Source: Cryptomeria japonica (Eukaryota > Streptophyta > Pinopsida > Cupressales > Cupressaceae). Taken from it: a DNA stretch of 64,000 nt. Location: contig NC_081409.1 of NCBI RefSeq assembly GCF_030272615.1, forward strand, positions 532,124,291 through 532,188,290. The letters run 5' to 3'. Under the pieces are notes generated by a model. The model saw nothing but the letters and a program-made list of their open reading frames with translations. It searched no databases and had not been told where the DNA came from. Positions 21,627 through 32,727 of the stretch are shown here, one piece after another. Position numbers and translations under genes: made by a program. How positions within the stretch are numbered: position 1 is the first letter of the stretch; each line of letters opens with the position of its first letter.

Positions 21627-22265
21627 TATTCTATGATACACAGACTGGAAACAAATAAATTGCGTAATGTTGCAAAGTTTTTTGCCCACTTACTAGGCAC
21701 AGATGCTCTTCCATGGCATTGTCTTGCTTATATACGTCTGACAGAGGAAGATACTACTTCCTCTTCCCGTATTTTTATAAAGATTCTCTTGCAGGAGCTG
21801 GCAGAGCGGCTTGGTATATTGTTGCTTAATGAAAGGTTGAATGATCCAACAATGCAAGAGTCTTTTGATTCAATTTCTCCAAAGGACAATCCCAAAAATT
21901 CACGGTTTGCTATCAATTTCTTTACTTCTATTGGTCTTGGTGGTATCACTGAGAGTTTACATGAGTATTTGAAGAATATGCCAAGGCTTGTAATGCAGCA
22001 ACAAAAGTCTATTCCTGAGTCAGATGAATCTACCTCTAATGACAATTCTTCTAGTTCATCAAGCTCATGAGATTCCGATACATCAGACTTAGATTCTGAG
22101 AGTGAAACTGACAGTGAGAGCAGTAAGGAGTCACCAAGAAAGAAAAATAATTCAAAGCATGACAATGAGTATGAAAAAACAAGAAGAAAGAAAAGGGCGA
22201 GGGCATCTGACTCGGAGGATGGAAGTGACAGTGAAAAAATCAGAAGGAAAAAGAAAAGGAATTAA
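21627..22265 (+). pseudogene. CWC22: Fragment of pre-mRNA splicing factor CWC22 (MA3 domain and acidic/RS-like tail)
   Basis: The frame from 21627 encodes the MA3 region of CWC22, the spliceosome protein that escorts eIF4A3 to pre-mRNA for exon-junction complex assembly. Diagnostic segments are [36 protein letters not shown] and [21 protein letters not shown] serine run is followed by one in-frame TGA (22068-22070). The same frame then goes on with the acidic Ser/Asp and Arg/Lys-rich tail to TAA at 22263-22265. The N-terminal MIF4G half is absent: homology starts right after palindrome array 2. It is probably a captured or duplicated fragment and not the working gene. Confidence 0.85.
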
Positions 22266-22644
22266 AAATCTTTTTAGTCAGTTATTCAAGGCTCCAGGAG
22301 ACACCATTTTCCTGGACTATGACAAACAAAAGAATCACTCCCCAGTGCTTTGGTTTTATAACAGATGATTATAAGATGCTACAATGTTGTCTTATGTATT
22401 TTAATAGCCATGGGTTTTAGAGTTCTGTACTTGATAGGTAATGGATAAACAGTGTTAGGAGGAGAAAATATTGAAGGCCAAGTGCAGATTGTGATAATAC
22501 TAGATCAATGAATCTTGTTATTTATTGAGTATTTCTTGTTTTCCATATTGTGTGATGTACCATAAGCAAACTAGAAATATAAATTCAATAAGATACTTTG
22601 TTCAATGATGATAATTTCTATTTTCTTGCCTGTGAAGAAAGACC
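22266..22644 (+). other. Non-coding stretch between CWC22 fragment and TNP2 gene
   Basis: No ORF supported. The part nearest the CWC22 tail may be its former 3' UTR; the part near 22600 would be the 5' region of the transposase gene. The junction between the two cannot be placed by eye. Confidence 0.4.
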
Positions 22645-25600
22645 ATGTCAGACAATATCAACGAACAACAAAATAAGGAGACAATTGCTAGATTGTGGTC
22701 TAACTTGAAAAGAAAAGGTGATGGAAAATGTTATTGTCCATGCAAAATTTGTAAGGGGTTAAAGACTAGAAGACTTCTAATCAAAACAACGAAGAAACAT
22801 TGTAGGCTACATGGTTACATTGAAGGTGGACATGATTATCATCCATTGATAAGTTTTTCATTATATCGTTTTGACAATTTATATACATAATAAATCACGT
22901 GATGATGAGATCATGATCGCGGTTTATTTATGTTTATCAATTTTATATAGGTCAAGCACCCCAGAGCACATGGTATGGATCAACACAACCCTGAGAATAT
23001 GGTTTTCAAAGTGGACGAACATGGAGGTGTGAGTATCAAAGTTGAAGATAATGATCCCATGGAAGATGACGATCATGAGCCAGAAAACACAATTAAAGAT
23101 GATGGTACAAATACATTGATCCATGACTCATTTAGTACTCGTGTAGCTGATCATGATGATGAAAATGACCTTGATGTTTTTCATGATGTCCCTCTACTTG
23201 AGAAGGCATCTGAGGCCCTTTACGAAGTCTTGCAGACAACTCTTTTCTTCGTTGTATTGTTGTTGGTGAACTTGAAGGTTATGAATGGTTTATCCAACAT
23301 AACAATGTCACGTATGTTAAGGTATGTCATATATGTCATAATAAACTGTGAATCATGATGTACCATTAATATTCTTTATTATAACAAAATATATTTTTTT
23401 GTTGTAGATTGATAGGTGAGTTTTTGTTACCACCATCAAATATTCTACCTCGCTCATACTGAGAATTATCTGCCATTATGAAAGATATTGGAATGGAGTA
23501 TCAAGCAATAGATGCTTGTCCCAATGATCATATTATATATCACAAACAACATGAATTTCAAACGGAATACCCTGAATGTCATATCAGTAGATATCGAATA
23601 GATCAAATAACAAAAAGGGTTCCTCGCAAGGTTCTTCTCTATCTTCCCATTATTCCGCATATGCAACGATTATTCAAGTGCACTAGCTTGGCACAATTTA
23701 TGGATTACCACGCACACAATAGAAGTCGAGATGACATTATTCGAATGCCTATGGATGGTTCAGCATTTATGGACATAGAGGAAAAGTGGCTACACTTTAA
23801 AGAAGAACCTCGTAATCTCAGGCTTTCATTGGCAACAGACAGTGTCAATCCATTTAGAGAGATGAGATCTGTTTACTCAGTGTGGCCTATTTTTGTTATC
23901 AACAATAACATTCCTCCATGGATGTCAATAAAGAGGGAGCACATAATGTTGGCAATGATTGTTCCAAGTATTTTATCATTTAAATATAGTCATCTAAATT
24001 TAATTATAAATATTACAGTAAAATGGTCATAATAATTATGTAATGTTTTTGTTCATTCGATTAGGTAAGTACCAAGTTAAAGATATGAATGTATATATCG
24101 AGCCTCTTATCGATGAGTTGTTGGAGTTATGAAATGGTGTCACTATGTATGACGTCTCTAGACCAATAGGACAAAGTCAATTTCAATTCCATGTGATGCT
24201 TCTATGGACAATACACAATGCCCCGGGGCTAACACTTTTTTGTGGTATGTTATAGTGTTTAAGTTGTGCATGAACATTATAATTCAAAAAATTATCATAT
24301 TTAATCCAATTATACATTATCTTGTAGGTCTTCAAACAAAGGGAAAATTTGCATGTCCTGTTTGTGGTCCAAAGATGAAATCTCGTCATTCAAAAAGTTT
24401 AGGAAAGCAGGTGTTTGATGAGTATAGGCACTTTCTCCACAAAAATCATAAGTATCGAAATACTGAAAAACATCTTTTCAATGGGAAAGAAGAGAATACA
24501 TCAAAGCCATGAAGAATGACACCTCACCTGTGGAAGTTGGAATATAATAGAATTAATCATCAAGGTAATGCCATTCCATCTATTGGTTTGTCATAAAACA
24601 TTTTTTCTATTTTGTTTTTTTTACTGATGATGTGATTGATGATCATGAAGGTTGTGAAGGCATAAATGACCACCTTCCTAAGGGACTAAAAAGTTATCCC
24701 CGACAATTTAGTAGGTTGCCCTACTACGAGCAGTTACAAATTGTTCATTTGTTTGATAGTATGCATATTGGAAAGAATATAACAGAGACAGTATGGAAAA
24801 TATTGGATGGAAGGCATAACAAAGAAAAAATTATCAAAATATGTAGTGACATTTAGGATTCCAATCATGCAATGATAAATGTCATTCAATCAAATAGCCA
24901 TGGAGACCAGATTAATATAAGTGAGCTTCCTTGGTTATCAACAGACCAACAAAGCAATGCTATAAAATAAGTCATATGAAAAATTCGATTTCCCATAGGA
25001 TTTGTTGTGAACATAAACAATCTCATATCAAAGAAAAGTGATTTTGGGCCAGGGATGAAAATGCATGATTGGCATACCTTCATTAAGGTAATTCATGTTC
25101 TTGTGTTTTTGGTATGTATTTAAGTACTGCGCGTACGTGTACTTTTCGTTATGTTACAAAAAAATGAAAAGATAATTTTATAATTGTTGTAGTACGTTCT
25201 ACCTCTATCTCTCCCAGACGACTTCGACAATAATGTCAAGCAAGTCATATATGATCTTGGAAAATACATGAGGTAAGTAGTGATATTTGTTTAGTTTGTT
25301 GTATAGATATTATATTTGCGATTTGTTTTACTTGTTATGTAATATATTTTTTTGCGTCTTGAATACCTTGTAGGTGGTTGTCATGTAAAGAAATCCATAA
25401 AGATGATATAAAATATTGGAAGAGAAAAATTCCTCATTTAATGTGTGAAATGCAAAAATGTCTACCTCCAGCTTTTTTCAATGCACAAGAACACTACCTC
25501 ATACACCAAGTTGAGGAGATTGAATTGTGTGGACCTATACACACTAGGTCAATGTGGATGGTTGAGAGGCACTTGAAATTTTTGAAGGCTTTGGTTCGAC

Positions 25601-26829
25601 AAAGAGCACATCCTGAGGGTTCTATGGTGGAGGGATATATGGTATACTAGACTATGGTGTACATTTCTGAATATCTTCCTAAGTTTGCAGCAAAGATCCA
25701 CGTGGATCGCATTTGGGATCCCAACACCATTAAAAAATTCGAAGGGGAGTACTTGACGGGGAAAGGTAGATTGAGGAAAGTGAGAGGTAACTATAAGATG
25801 TTATTGTAGTTAATTAATTATTAATCTTCAAAATAAATTGATTGTAAGATGTCTATTTATTTTTTGTACAGTTGGTTGAGAGTGGGATGCACTACATTTG
25901 TATATTGCAAACAATCTTGATTGGATGACGGTATGGATTGAACGTTGTCAACATTCTGGATGCACGTTAACATGGGAAGGTGTGGCTTCATTGGTTAAAG
26001 AAGCACATCGTAATGGAGATTCCAATGTTATGCAAAGGGAAATTGATTTAGCATATGGTTTAAGAGATAAACAAGTACGTATAAATTTATTAATCACCTA
26101 TATGTTTATCAACTCACAATGCAATAAATTTTACATGTTTGACATATCGCAGGTCAAACACCACAATGCTATGTGCTGCAATGGTCATAAATTTTGCATA
26201 AAAAAGCTGGATGACACGAAGAAAACTTTTGATTCTGGCATCACAGTCTTTGAGGTGACAAATATTTCATCGAGAAATGACATTCATCCTCAACAGTCTC
26301 AAAATTGATACTATGGCATTTTGGATGATATACTTGAGTGTGACTTTAATTCCTTCAAATTAGTTTTGTTCGTCGTCAAATGGTACAGGCTACGATTGAA
26401 TAAAAATAATCCTAATAGAACTGTTATTGAACATGATAATGGTTTTATAATGCTAAATACAAGGTCATTTGAACCAATTGGGGATGAGCCCTATGTTCTT
26501 CCAAGCCAATGTGAGCAAGTATTTTACTCAGAGGTTCCACATAAACTGGGTTGCTCATTTGTTGTTAGACATGATCCAAGAGGAAGGTCGATAAAGTATA
26601 ATGTGATGGAAGAAGAAGATACCGAAGAAGAAGATACCAAAGAAGTAAAAGATGAAGTGGATGATGATTATGATCAATATTTTCTCAATGATGATGAAGA
26701 AGAACAACAACAAGAAGATGATGATGATAATGATGATGATGATGATGGTGATGGTGATGGTGATGGTGATGGTGAAGGTGATGGTGGTGATGGTGATGGT
26801 GATAATGGTGATGATGATGGCGAAGACGT

Positions 26830-26874
<45 letters not shown>

Positions 26875-26902
26875 CCTTGATGTTCATGATGATGAAGAAT
26901 GA
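22645..26902 (+). CDS. En/Spm (CACTA) TNP2-type transposase, multi-exon, several stops
   Basis: Coding blocks separated by introns. 22645-22890: transposase-associated zinc region (CPCKICKG ... HCRLHGYIEGG). 22975-23320: acidic linker and LLLVNLKVMNGLSNITMSRM. 23408-24030: TNP2 core with YQAIDACPNDHIIYHK, RVPRKVLLYLPIIPHMQRLF and SVWPIFVINNNIPPWMSIKR. 24065-24510: LLWTIHNAPG and GKFACPVCGPKMKSRHSKS. 24630-25270: LPYYEQLQIVHLFDSMHIGK, then PGMKMHDWHTFIK and VLPLSLPDDFDNNVKQVIYD. 25378-25650: DUF4218-type (LIHQVEEIELCGPIHTRSMW). 26321-26902: DUF4216-type (RSFEPIGDEPYVLPSQCEQV) with a long Asp-rich tail. It would cut and paste CACTA ends. In-frame stops near 24132, 24854, 24967 and 26306 make this copy probably inactive. 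Exon limits are approximate. Confidence 0.85.
26590..26890 (+). repeat. GAT-trinucleotide-rich tract coding an Asp-rich tail
   Basis: Interrupted (GAT)n/(GGT GAT)n repeats at the 3' end of the TNP2 gene, reading as long Asp and Asp-Gly runs in the transposase frame. The other frames give Met or Ile runs, which are shadows. Probable microsatellite expansion inside a naturally acidic C-terminus. Confidence 0.85.
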
Positions 26903-27990
26903 AATGTATGAGGTATGCGATTAGTGTATTATCTATTTAATATTGACTTCTTGATAGAATTTTTTTTACATAATTAATTCATTATGTTTTAAATTCTAAT
27001 GCCATTACATAATTAATTCATATGCACCTTTTAATATGAGATGGAGATAGGGAGAGTGACTATTTATGTGACAATTTTTAAACTATGTTTATTTATGGAA
27101 ATTGGATTGTTTATTAGCTATGTGATGGATGTTGATTTAAAATACATATGTGATGGATCACATGTTTATGATGATGCATGCGACATTTTTTGAACTTTGT
27201 GCTTATTTATAGAACGTGGATTGTTTATTACCTATGTGATGGATGGTGATTTATGATACATATGTGATGGATTACATGTTTATGATGACACATGATATGT
27301 GATGATAATTGTGATGCTCAATTACATATATGATGACACGTCATGTGATGCTTCTGATGCTTATGATACGTATGTATTTATTGTTTATCAACTTACAAAT
27401 GTAGTAATGCTTATGATGCTCAATTGATGGTGTTGATTTCAGGTATAGTCCTTGTGTGATGCTGTCACCCTTGGTGGGAACAGGTCGTTGACTATAGACA
27501 TCGTCAACCATTTAGTTGAGAATCCTGCATAGTCTACATAAAGTAAAGGTAAGGAATTAAAAAATTTACAATGATTTTGATGACAACATCTTTTTATTAT
27601 TTAATACTCTTTTTGTCTACAAATTTCATGTTGTTCATGTTGTGTACTATGTAATTTTTAGCTAACATAAGATAATTGAATTACATTGTGTAGGACCTTA
27701 AACCCCTTTGACGAGGATCCTGCATAGTCTCATGGATGGACAGGTATAACTAGTCAATACACCCTATAGCAACAGTTTATTTTTTTTAAATTACTTGGAA
27801 AACAAACATCCTCAGTTTTTCAAACCTCGACATTAGCAGTAACTCTAATACTGTTATCAACACTTGAGGCCCTAGTTGGACTTATTCCAATTTTCATCCC
27901 AAAATCAACTTTAGGGTTGACTTCTTCATCAACATTACCCTCATTTGCAAAATTTCTCTCATTACCAATTAACTCTCTCATTTCATGGAG
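26903..27990 (+). other. Spacer between TNP2 and the SET gene, with a local duplication
   Basis: AT-rich. Two neighbouring copies of about 112 bp (about 27068-27180 and 27181-27293) share GGATTGTTTATTA-CTATGTGATGGATG and ACATATGTGATGGAT-ACATGTTTATGATGA. Possible short leader exons with donor sites occur at 27443-27548 and 27694-27742 (both contain AATCCTGCATAGTCT-like text), but no clear coding. The minus-strand ORF at 27820-28074 is unexplained. Confidence 0.5.
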
Positions 27991-27994
27991 TGCA

Positions 27995-28936
27995 GGTACC
28001 CCCAAATAGGTATTTGTCAGATCTATCTTCGTCGAGTGAGGAAAATGTAGTAATAGAAAATGAAAGTGACACATGTAGTAGGTCTACAATAGGGAGATCA
28101 ACAAGAGGTCAAAAGATTAGAAGAAAATTCAATAAACGCATGAAATTTTTCCTTACTCAAAGGGGGCCATGTTCTTATGATGATGAGACCAAAGGCGACA
28201 TTGAGGTGCCACTGAGGTACAAACATCTACAGAAACAATGGATGCCCAGGGAACTTCCTCCAATAAATACCGATTCTTGTGTTAACGATAGGATATATCG
28301 CATAGCACCTTCGTCGTTGCATGGTTTAGGCTTATTTTCCATGGATAGCATAAAGGCTTGTTACAATAGAGTTGCAGAATTGATGGAGTTTGTTAGATCT
28401 TGTTACAATTACAAACATTGGATGCAGATTCTTAAATATAAAAAAAGTATGCATAGGTATGCACTATCAGCAAATTATATACAACATAAAGATAATGATC
28501 AAAGTAAACGAGTGGCTATATACATTGATGGTCGGCCAAAAGCAACAGGGAATATTGCAGGCTTTATAAATAGTACGCGACCTGGGTCAACTAATAAACA
28601 ACCCAATTGCATATTTGAGGCGTGCGAGGGAAATTGTGTATTTGTATGTGCGATAAAATCAATAAGTGCAGGCGAAGAGCTTCTAATCGATTATAGTTTG
28701 AATCATATAGATACAAACAAAGTTAATATCATGGGGGTGGTACGTACTATATACCATTTAAATTAACCAACCTCCAATTAATGAATCCAATATACCATTT
28801 TATTATGAAGTTTTTTTGCTAAGTCTATTGGTTTAATTTCACTAACATTTTTTATATTTTTTCTTTGTCACAGGCCGACATGGATCCATCACATATCACA
28901 GACAGAGATGTAGCTTGCGACACTTCTACTGAGCAG
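27995..28936 (+). CDS. SET-domain protein encoded within the CACTA-like gene block
   Basis: A 245-codon open exon follows a CAG acceptor at 27994. It ends at a GTACGT donor (28740) and splices in phase 0 to a second exon (28874-28936) bounded by CACAG and GTAAAC. N-terminal: Ser-rich and basic (RRKFNKRMKFFLTQRG). SET features: SSLHGLGLFSMDSIK (cofactor loop), GNIAGFINSTRPGS...QPNC where canonical enzymes have an N-H-S-C box, and AIKSISAGEELLIDYSLN with the GEEL..DY motif. The usual His of the NH box is Ser here, so methyltransferase activity is uncertain. Such domains methylate lysines, mostly on histones. It lies on the same strand between TNP2 and the TNPA-like gene and may be the 5' part of the latter. 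A captured host gene is the simplest source. Confidence 0.72.
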
Positions 28937-29083
28937 GTAAACCTCATTGTAATTGTACAAATTAGATAGAAGCAAATTGTTACATTATTATGTTCTTTTT
29001 TTTAGTGATTTATACTAATTTTGTAATTGTTAATGATATTCTTGACACATACGGATGTTCGGGGAAAGGGAAAGGGAGTTACA

Positions 29084-30060
29084 GTACCTGAGCACCTTTC
29101 GAGAGATGTGGAATCATCAGGGTTAAGCGATGATGACCCTAAAGATCCTACAGACCTTATGAAATTCTTTAAAATGCCTCTTATAAAAATTAGAAAAGAG
29201 ATTGTTGCTTTGGCAGTCGTGCATCCTATCACTGATGAGATACGAGAGAGGGTGGAATTATTGCTTCGGATAGCAGAAAACTTGCAAGTAAGCAGTAATG
29301 AAAGCTTTAATTATAAGAAAAGTTCAATAATGGTTTATATTTTATTCTCTTTTATGTCATTAACTAAAATATGTACGTATTATTTTTACAACAATTTATC
29401 CGCCCTCATCAAAGTCGTTCCCACGATCAAGGTGTTGCAGGATCTTCAAGTGATGAGGATTTTCTTGTATTATCACTTGCTTGGCTTATCACTCTGAATA
29501 CCCAAAACACATCATACTTGATACTGTCAATTTTCAAAATAAAGGTTCATCCCTGTTTACAATTCTTGCACTTTTCATATATTTAATGTTTGATATATTT
29601 AATGTATTGTTCTTTAGGTGTTGTCAATGTTACTGTGCAAATGCCACCGCCGCCTCATCAAAATTTGCCCTCACCTGTATTGCCGACTACAATGTCGGCA
29701 ACACGTAGCATGCAGACATCCTCTAGTGCACATCATATTGCCCCACCCACTGTTGGTAGATCCCTCTTTTGCTCTATCTTTTGTCATGTGTTTATTTCCC
29801 TTCAAGCATTCTTTCTTGAACTCTAATGCCATTTCATAGTGGATTCATTTTTTGTAAGAGGAGATGCACATGAGGATGTGCCAGAGGCGACTACTGCTGA
29901 TAACATACCATTATTTTCTAGATCTTCTCGTATTGCTAGTACGGGAATGTTGCAGGCCACATTGGTGGTGAGCGACAAAGAAATGATTCCCTTAAAGATA
30001 CAAAAGGTTCCAGGTACTTTAAAATTATTATTATATATACTATAATTGTAATTTACTTTA
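29084..30060 (+). CDS. Linker exons between SET and TNPA-like regions
   Basis: Plausible exons on the same strand. 29084-29287, after an ACAG acceptor, encodes MPLIKIRKEIVALAVVHPIT and ends at a GTAAGC donor. About 29618-29755 is Pro/Ser-rich (VQMPPPPHQNLPSPVLPTTM). 29840-30014 encodes NIPLFSRSSRIASTGMLQAT and ends near a GTAC donor. No known domain. The reading frames are clean and donor/acceptor signals fit, suggesting one long transcript from the SET exon to the TNPA-like exons. Exon connections are inferred. Confidence 0.45.
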
Positions 30061-30319
30061 TGATCACTCATTTTGGACTAATGATCCCATGAATTTTTTG
30101 CAGGCAATGATATTTTCTATAAACATCTTAGTGACATTGCATTGCAAATATTTGGGCCCACCATATGTAAAAGGTGGTACATCATATGTGAACTAACCCT
30201 AATCCACTTTTGATTTCATATCATTGCTAGAATAGTTTCCCTTTGATCCATTTCTTGAAGTGTAATAAATGTAGCTTCAGTTCATTTCTGAATCTAACAG
30301 GTTTGTTTTTGCTTTAAAA

Positions 30320-31810
30320 GGTGGAATGACCAAGAAAAAAGGTTAAAAGATGAATTGACAAACCAAATGGTTGAGTGGTTTGGAAATGAAACCTTTGACA
30401 AAACCAAGCTCTTTGAAAAAGCTGGCACATATCTAAAGTATGTGAGGGACCAATATAGGACCCATTTGGAGAGGAACCTAAAGTACGAGTGTCCCCCCAT
30501 GATTCCAGAGAGGGAGTGGAAGGACCTGATTTTGGATGCCAAGGAGAAAATTGAAAGGAAAAAAGGAAATACACCACTAGACGCCAAAAGAAGGTACGGG
30601 ATACTATTAAGAATGTAATTATGTACTAATTAATTACTCTTTATATTTATATAATCTAACATATTTCAAACTTTTTATAGACTGAGTGACACATCAAAGG
30701 CAACCAAGGCAAGGCAAGAAAAGCACGGGCAACACAAACTCGGCTCTGGTGGTTACATGAAACTTGTTGCACGAATTGTAAGTATCTCATGTAAACGAAA
30801 TATTACATCAAAATATTAATAAATTGCAAATATTTTTTTTTATCAAACAATGCAAGCAAAATTCACGGTACCAAGCAAAAATGTAGGGCTCTGAATTCAA
30901 TAGAGCACCCACAGAAGATGACAAGAGAATTGCCTACCAGTAAGGCTATTCAGCCGTGGTTGATCGACTACGAGAATTGAGTGGGCATACACAACATTCG
31001 ACTGCATCTGTCACACAAGTAATTATGCTAAATGGAAGTTGTTTCAAATTGAATAATTTACCAATAATCTAATTGATGTTGAGTTCCAACATAAAGTGAC
31101 TATATTTGTTTTAAATAAGCAAGCAATGATAACAATGTGCATGTCATTGGAATGCAGCCTGCTAATTGTGAAATACCACCTGCACATGAAGGTCTGGATG
31201 TGCATCCCAGTAGTGGAGGTATTCATTTGCTATTCAAATTTATTTATTTAGCTATTAATACAATTAAACATCTTAATTTGTAATTAGAGTGGTAATTAAT
31301 GTAACCTTTTTTGTTAATAGTTTAGAGCATGTAGTCGGTGGTGAGCAAGTGGAGCATGATCTGGGTACACAACATCAAGAACGTGATGTTCCCCACTCAG
31401 GTAAGAAGGACCACTGTTATTGCTTTAAACAAATATAATTGCAATTGGTGTTCAGCATTAATGTAACCTTTAGTATTTCAACTCCAGATGATCTAGAGGG
31501 TGTTCAACATGTTGAGGTTGAGGCTACACAAAATGATGTGGCCCCATCAGGTAAAGAGCACAACAATTATGTTCTCTAAATTAATGAAATACTTGTAACA
31601 ATAATATATTTTTTTTTGAATTTAACCCATTTCTTTGTTATTGCAGAGGACCCCCCTTCGCTTCAGTGTCGTCGTCCACAGTATAGGACTAGGCATACAT
31701 CAAGATCACGAGTAGTTGGCGGAACATCTGCAGAGGGGGGAAATGATGAAGAAATCGATGTTCCACTTAGTCTTTTCATAGCTTCAAAGAAAAAACAAAG
31801 AAAGAAATGA
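30320..31810 (+). CDS. Ptta/En-Spm (TNPA-like) transposon protein, multi-exon
   Basis: The main exon at 30320-30605 encodes a basic, helical region with LKYVRDQYRTHLERNLKYEC and PEREWKDLILDAKEKIERKK, resembling the plant Ptta/En-Spm transposase domain. Next exon 30680-30780: KATKARQEKHGQHKLGSGGY. Then 30888-31019: DDKRIAYQ-stop-GYSAVVDRLRELSGHTQ. Four short exons follow (about 31157-31219, 31322-31399, 31489-31550 and 31647-31810). The last ends in a basic SLFIASKKKQRKK tail. In En/Spm, TNPA binds subterminal repeats and helps TNP2. At least one in-frame stop is present, so activity is doubtful. Boundaries are approximate. Confidence 0.65.
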
Positions 31811-32486
31811 TTGTAATCTAACTTATTTGATAATGACTGATTTTTATGTGTTAGTGAATGTAATTATGTGTTAATTAATGGTTATGGATGATATGTGTTA
31901 ATTAATATTGATGAATGTTGCGTGTTAATTAATGTTAATCAATGTTATATGTTAATGAACGTTATGTGATATTAATGAATGAATGCTATATTTTATTAAT
32001 GGTAGAAAGAATGAATGAATGAATGTTATAAGATGTTAATGGGGAATTTAGAGTGATGTTAGGGGGGGGGGGAGGGGCCAAATGAGCTTCCACCTTCACG
32101 TGGTTGGCCTTGTTAAGTAGAGAATATTAAACTATTCTCGAAACCAAGCGAAGCTCAACAAGATAACACACTTTTCAATATTTCATTATGTTCCACAGTT
32201 AATCTTATTGAATAATGTATATTGAATCTTAATTGCAGGGTCCAACAGAGCCAACACGAACAACAACACCATAAGTTGTTGGATATAATGAACTCCCATA
32301 TTGTCTTGTCTGTACACGAACAATATGAGTTGCTTCTAGTGTTGATATCCAAGGTAGAACTGCAAAAGTTATGAATATGCCTCATCCTTGTAAGTTTTTA
32401 AATTACCTGTAAGTAATGGATATGCCTCATCCTTGTAAGTTTTTTCATTACTTGTAAGTCATGAATATTGCTCTTTAGTTGATTAA
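31811..32486. other. 3' flank of the TNPA-like gene, simple repeats
   Basis: Contains about six imperfect repeats of TGTTAATTAATG (31850-31990), GAATGAATGAATG tracts, a G-run (about 32062-32076) and a short duplication of TATGCCTCATCCTTGTAAGTTTTT (32378-32443). No gene seen. The CACTA terminal inverted repeat could not be found here. Confidence 0.5.
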
Positions 32487-32727
32487 AATTAAATGAAAAT
32501 ATTTAATGAATATGCAAAACTATATACATATGCAGGTGCACCATGGTTGAGATGGTCCAACTCCCTAGTCTCACTCTATGACTAAGCTCATGCCATATCT
32601 AAATCAAAGACATCTCAAATACATCATCAGTGGAAAGCTGCAAAATGCCATTTTCATACATAAGCAAGACATACACAATTGGGCACAATCACCAAGAGAA
32701 CGGTAAAAAGTGTGTTTGAGATTGTAT
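32487..32727 (+). repeat. Repeat R, copy 1 (single, direct)
   Basis: About 240 bp, closely matching 38522-38758 in direct orientation and 38822-39027 in inverted orientation. Key text: CACCATGGTTGAGATGGTCC, then TGCAAAATGCCATTTTCATA and GGGCACAATCACCAAGAGAA. Copy 1 and the inverted copy share features that the direct copy at 38.5 kb lacks (GGTAAAAAGTGTG, ATATCTAAATCAAAGAC). Confidence 0.8.

Noticed and set aside
26555-26924. Antisense poly-Ile and sense poly-Met ORFs
   Set aside because: Shadow frames of the GAT-repeat tail of the TNP2 transposase.
27820-28074. Minus-strand ORF of 84 codons before the SET exon
   Set aside because: Partly overlaps the SET exon antisense and has no recognisable domain; its composition is explained by the overlapping exon and spacer.
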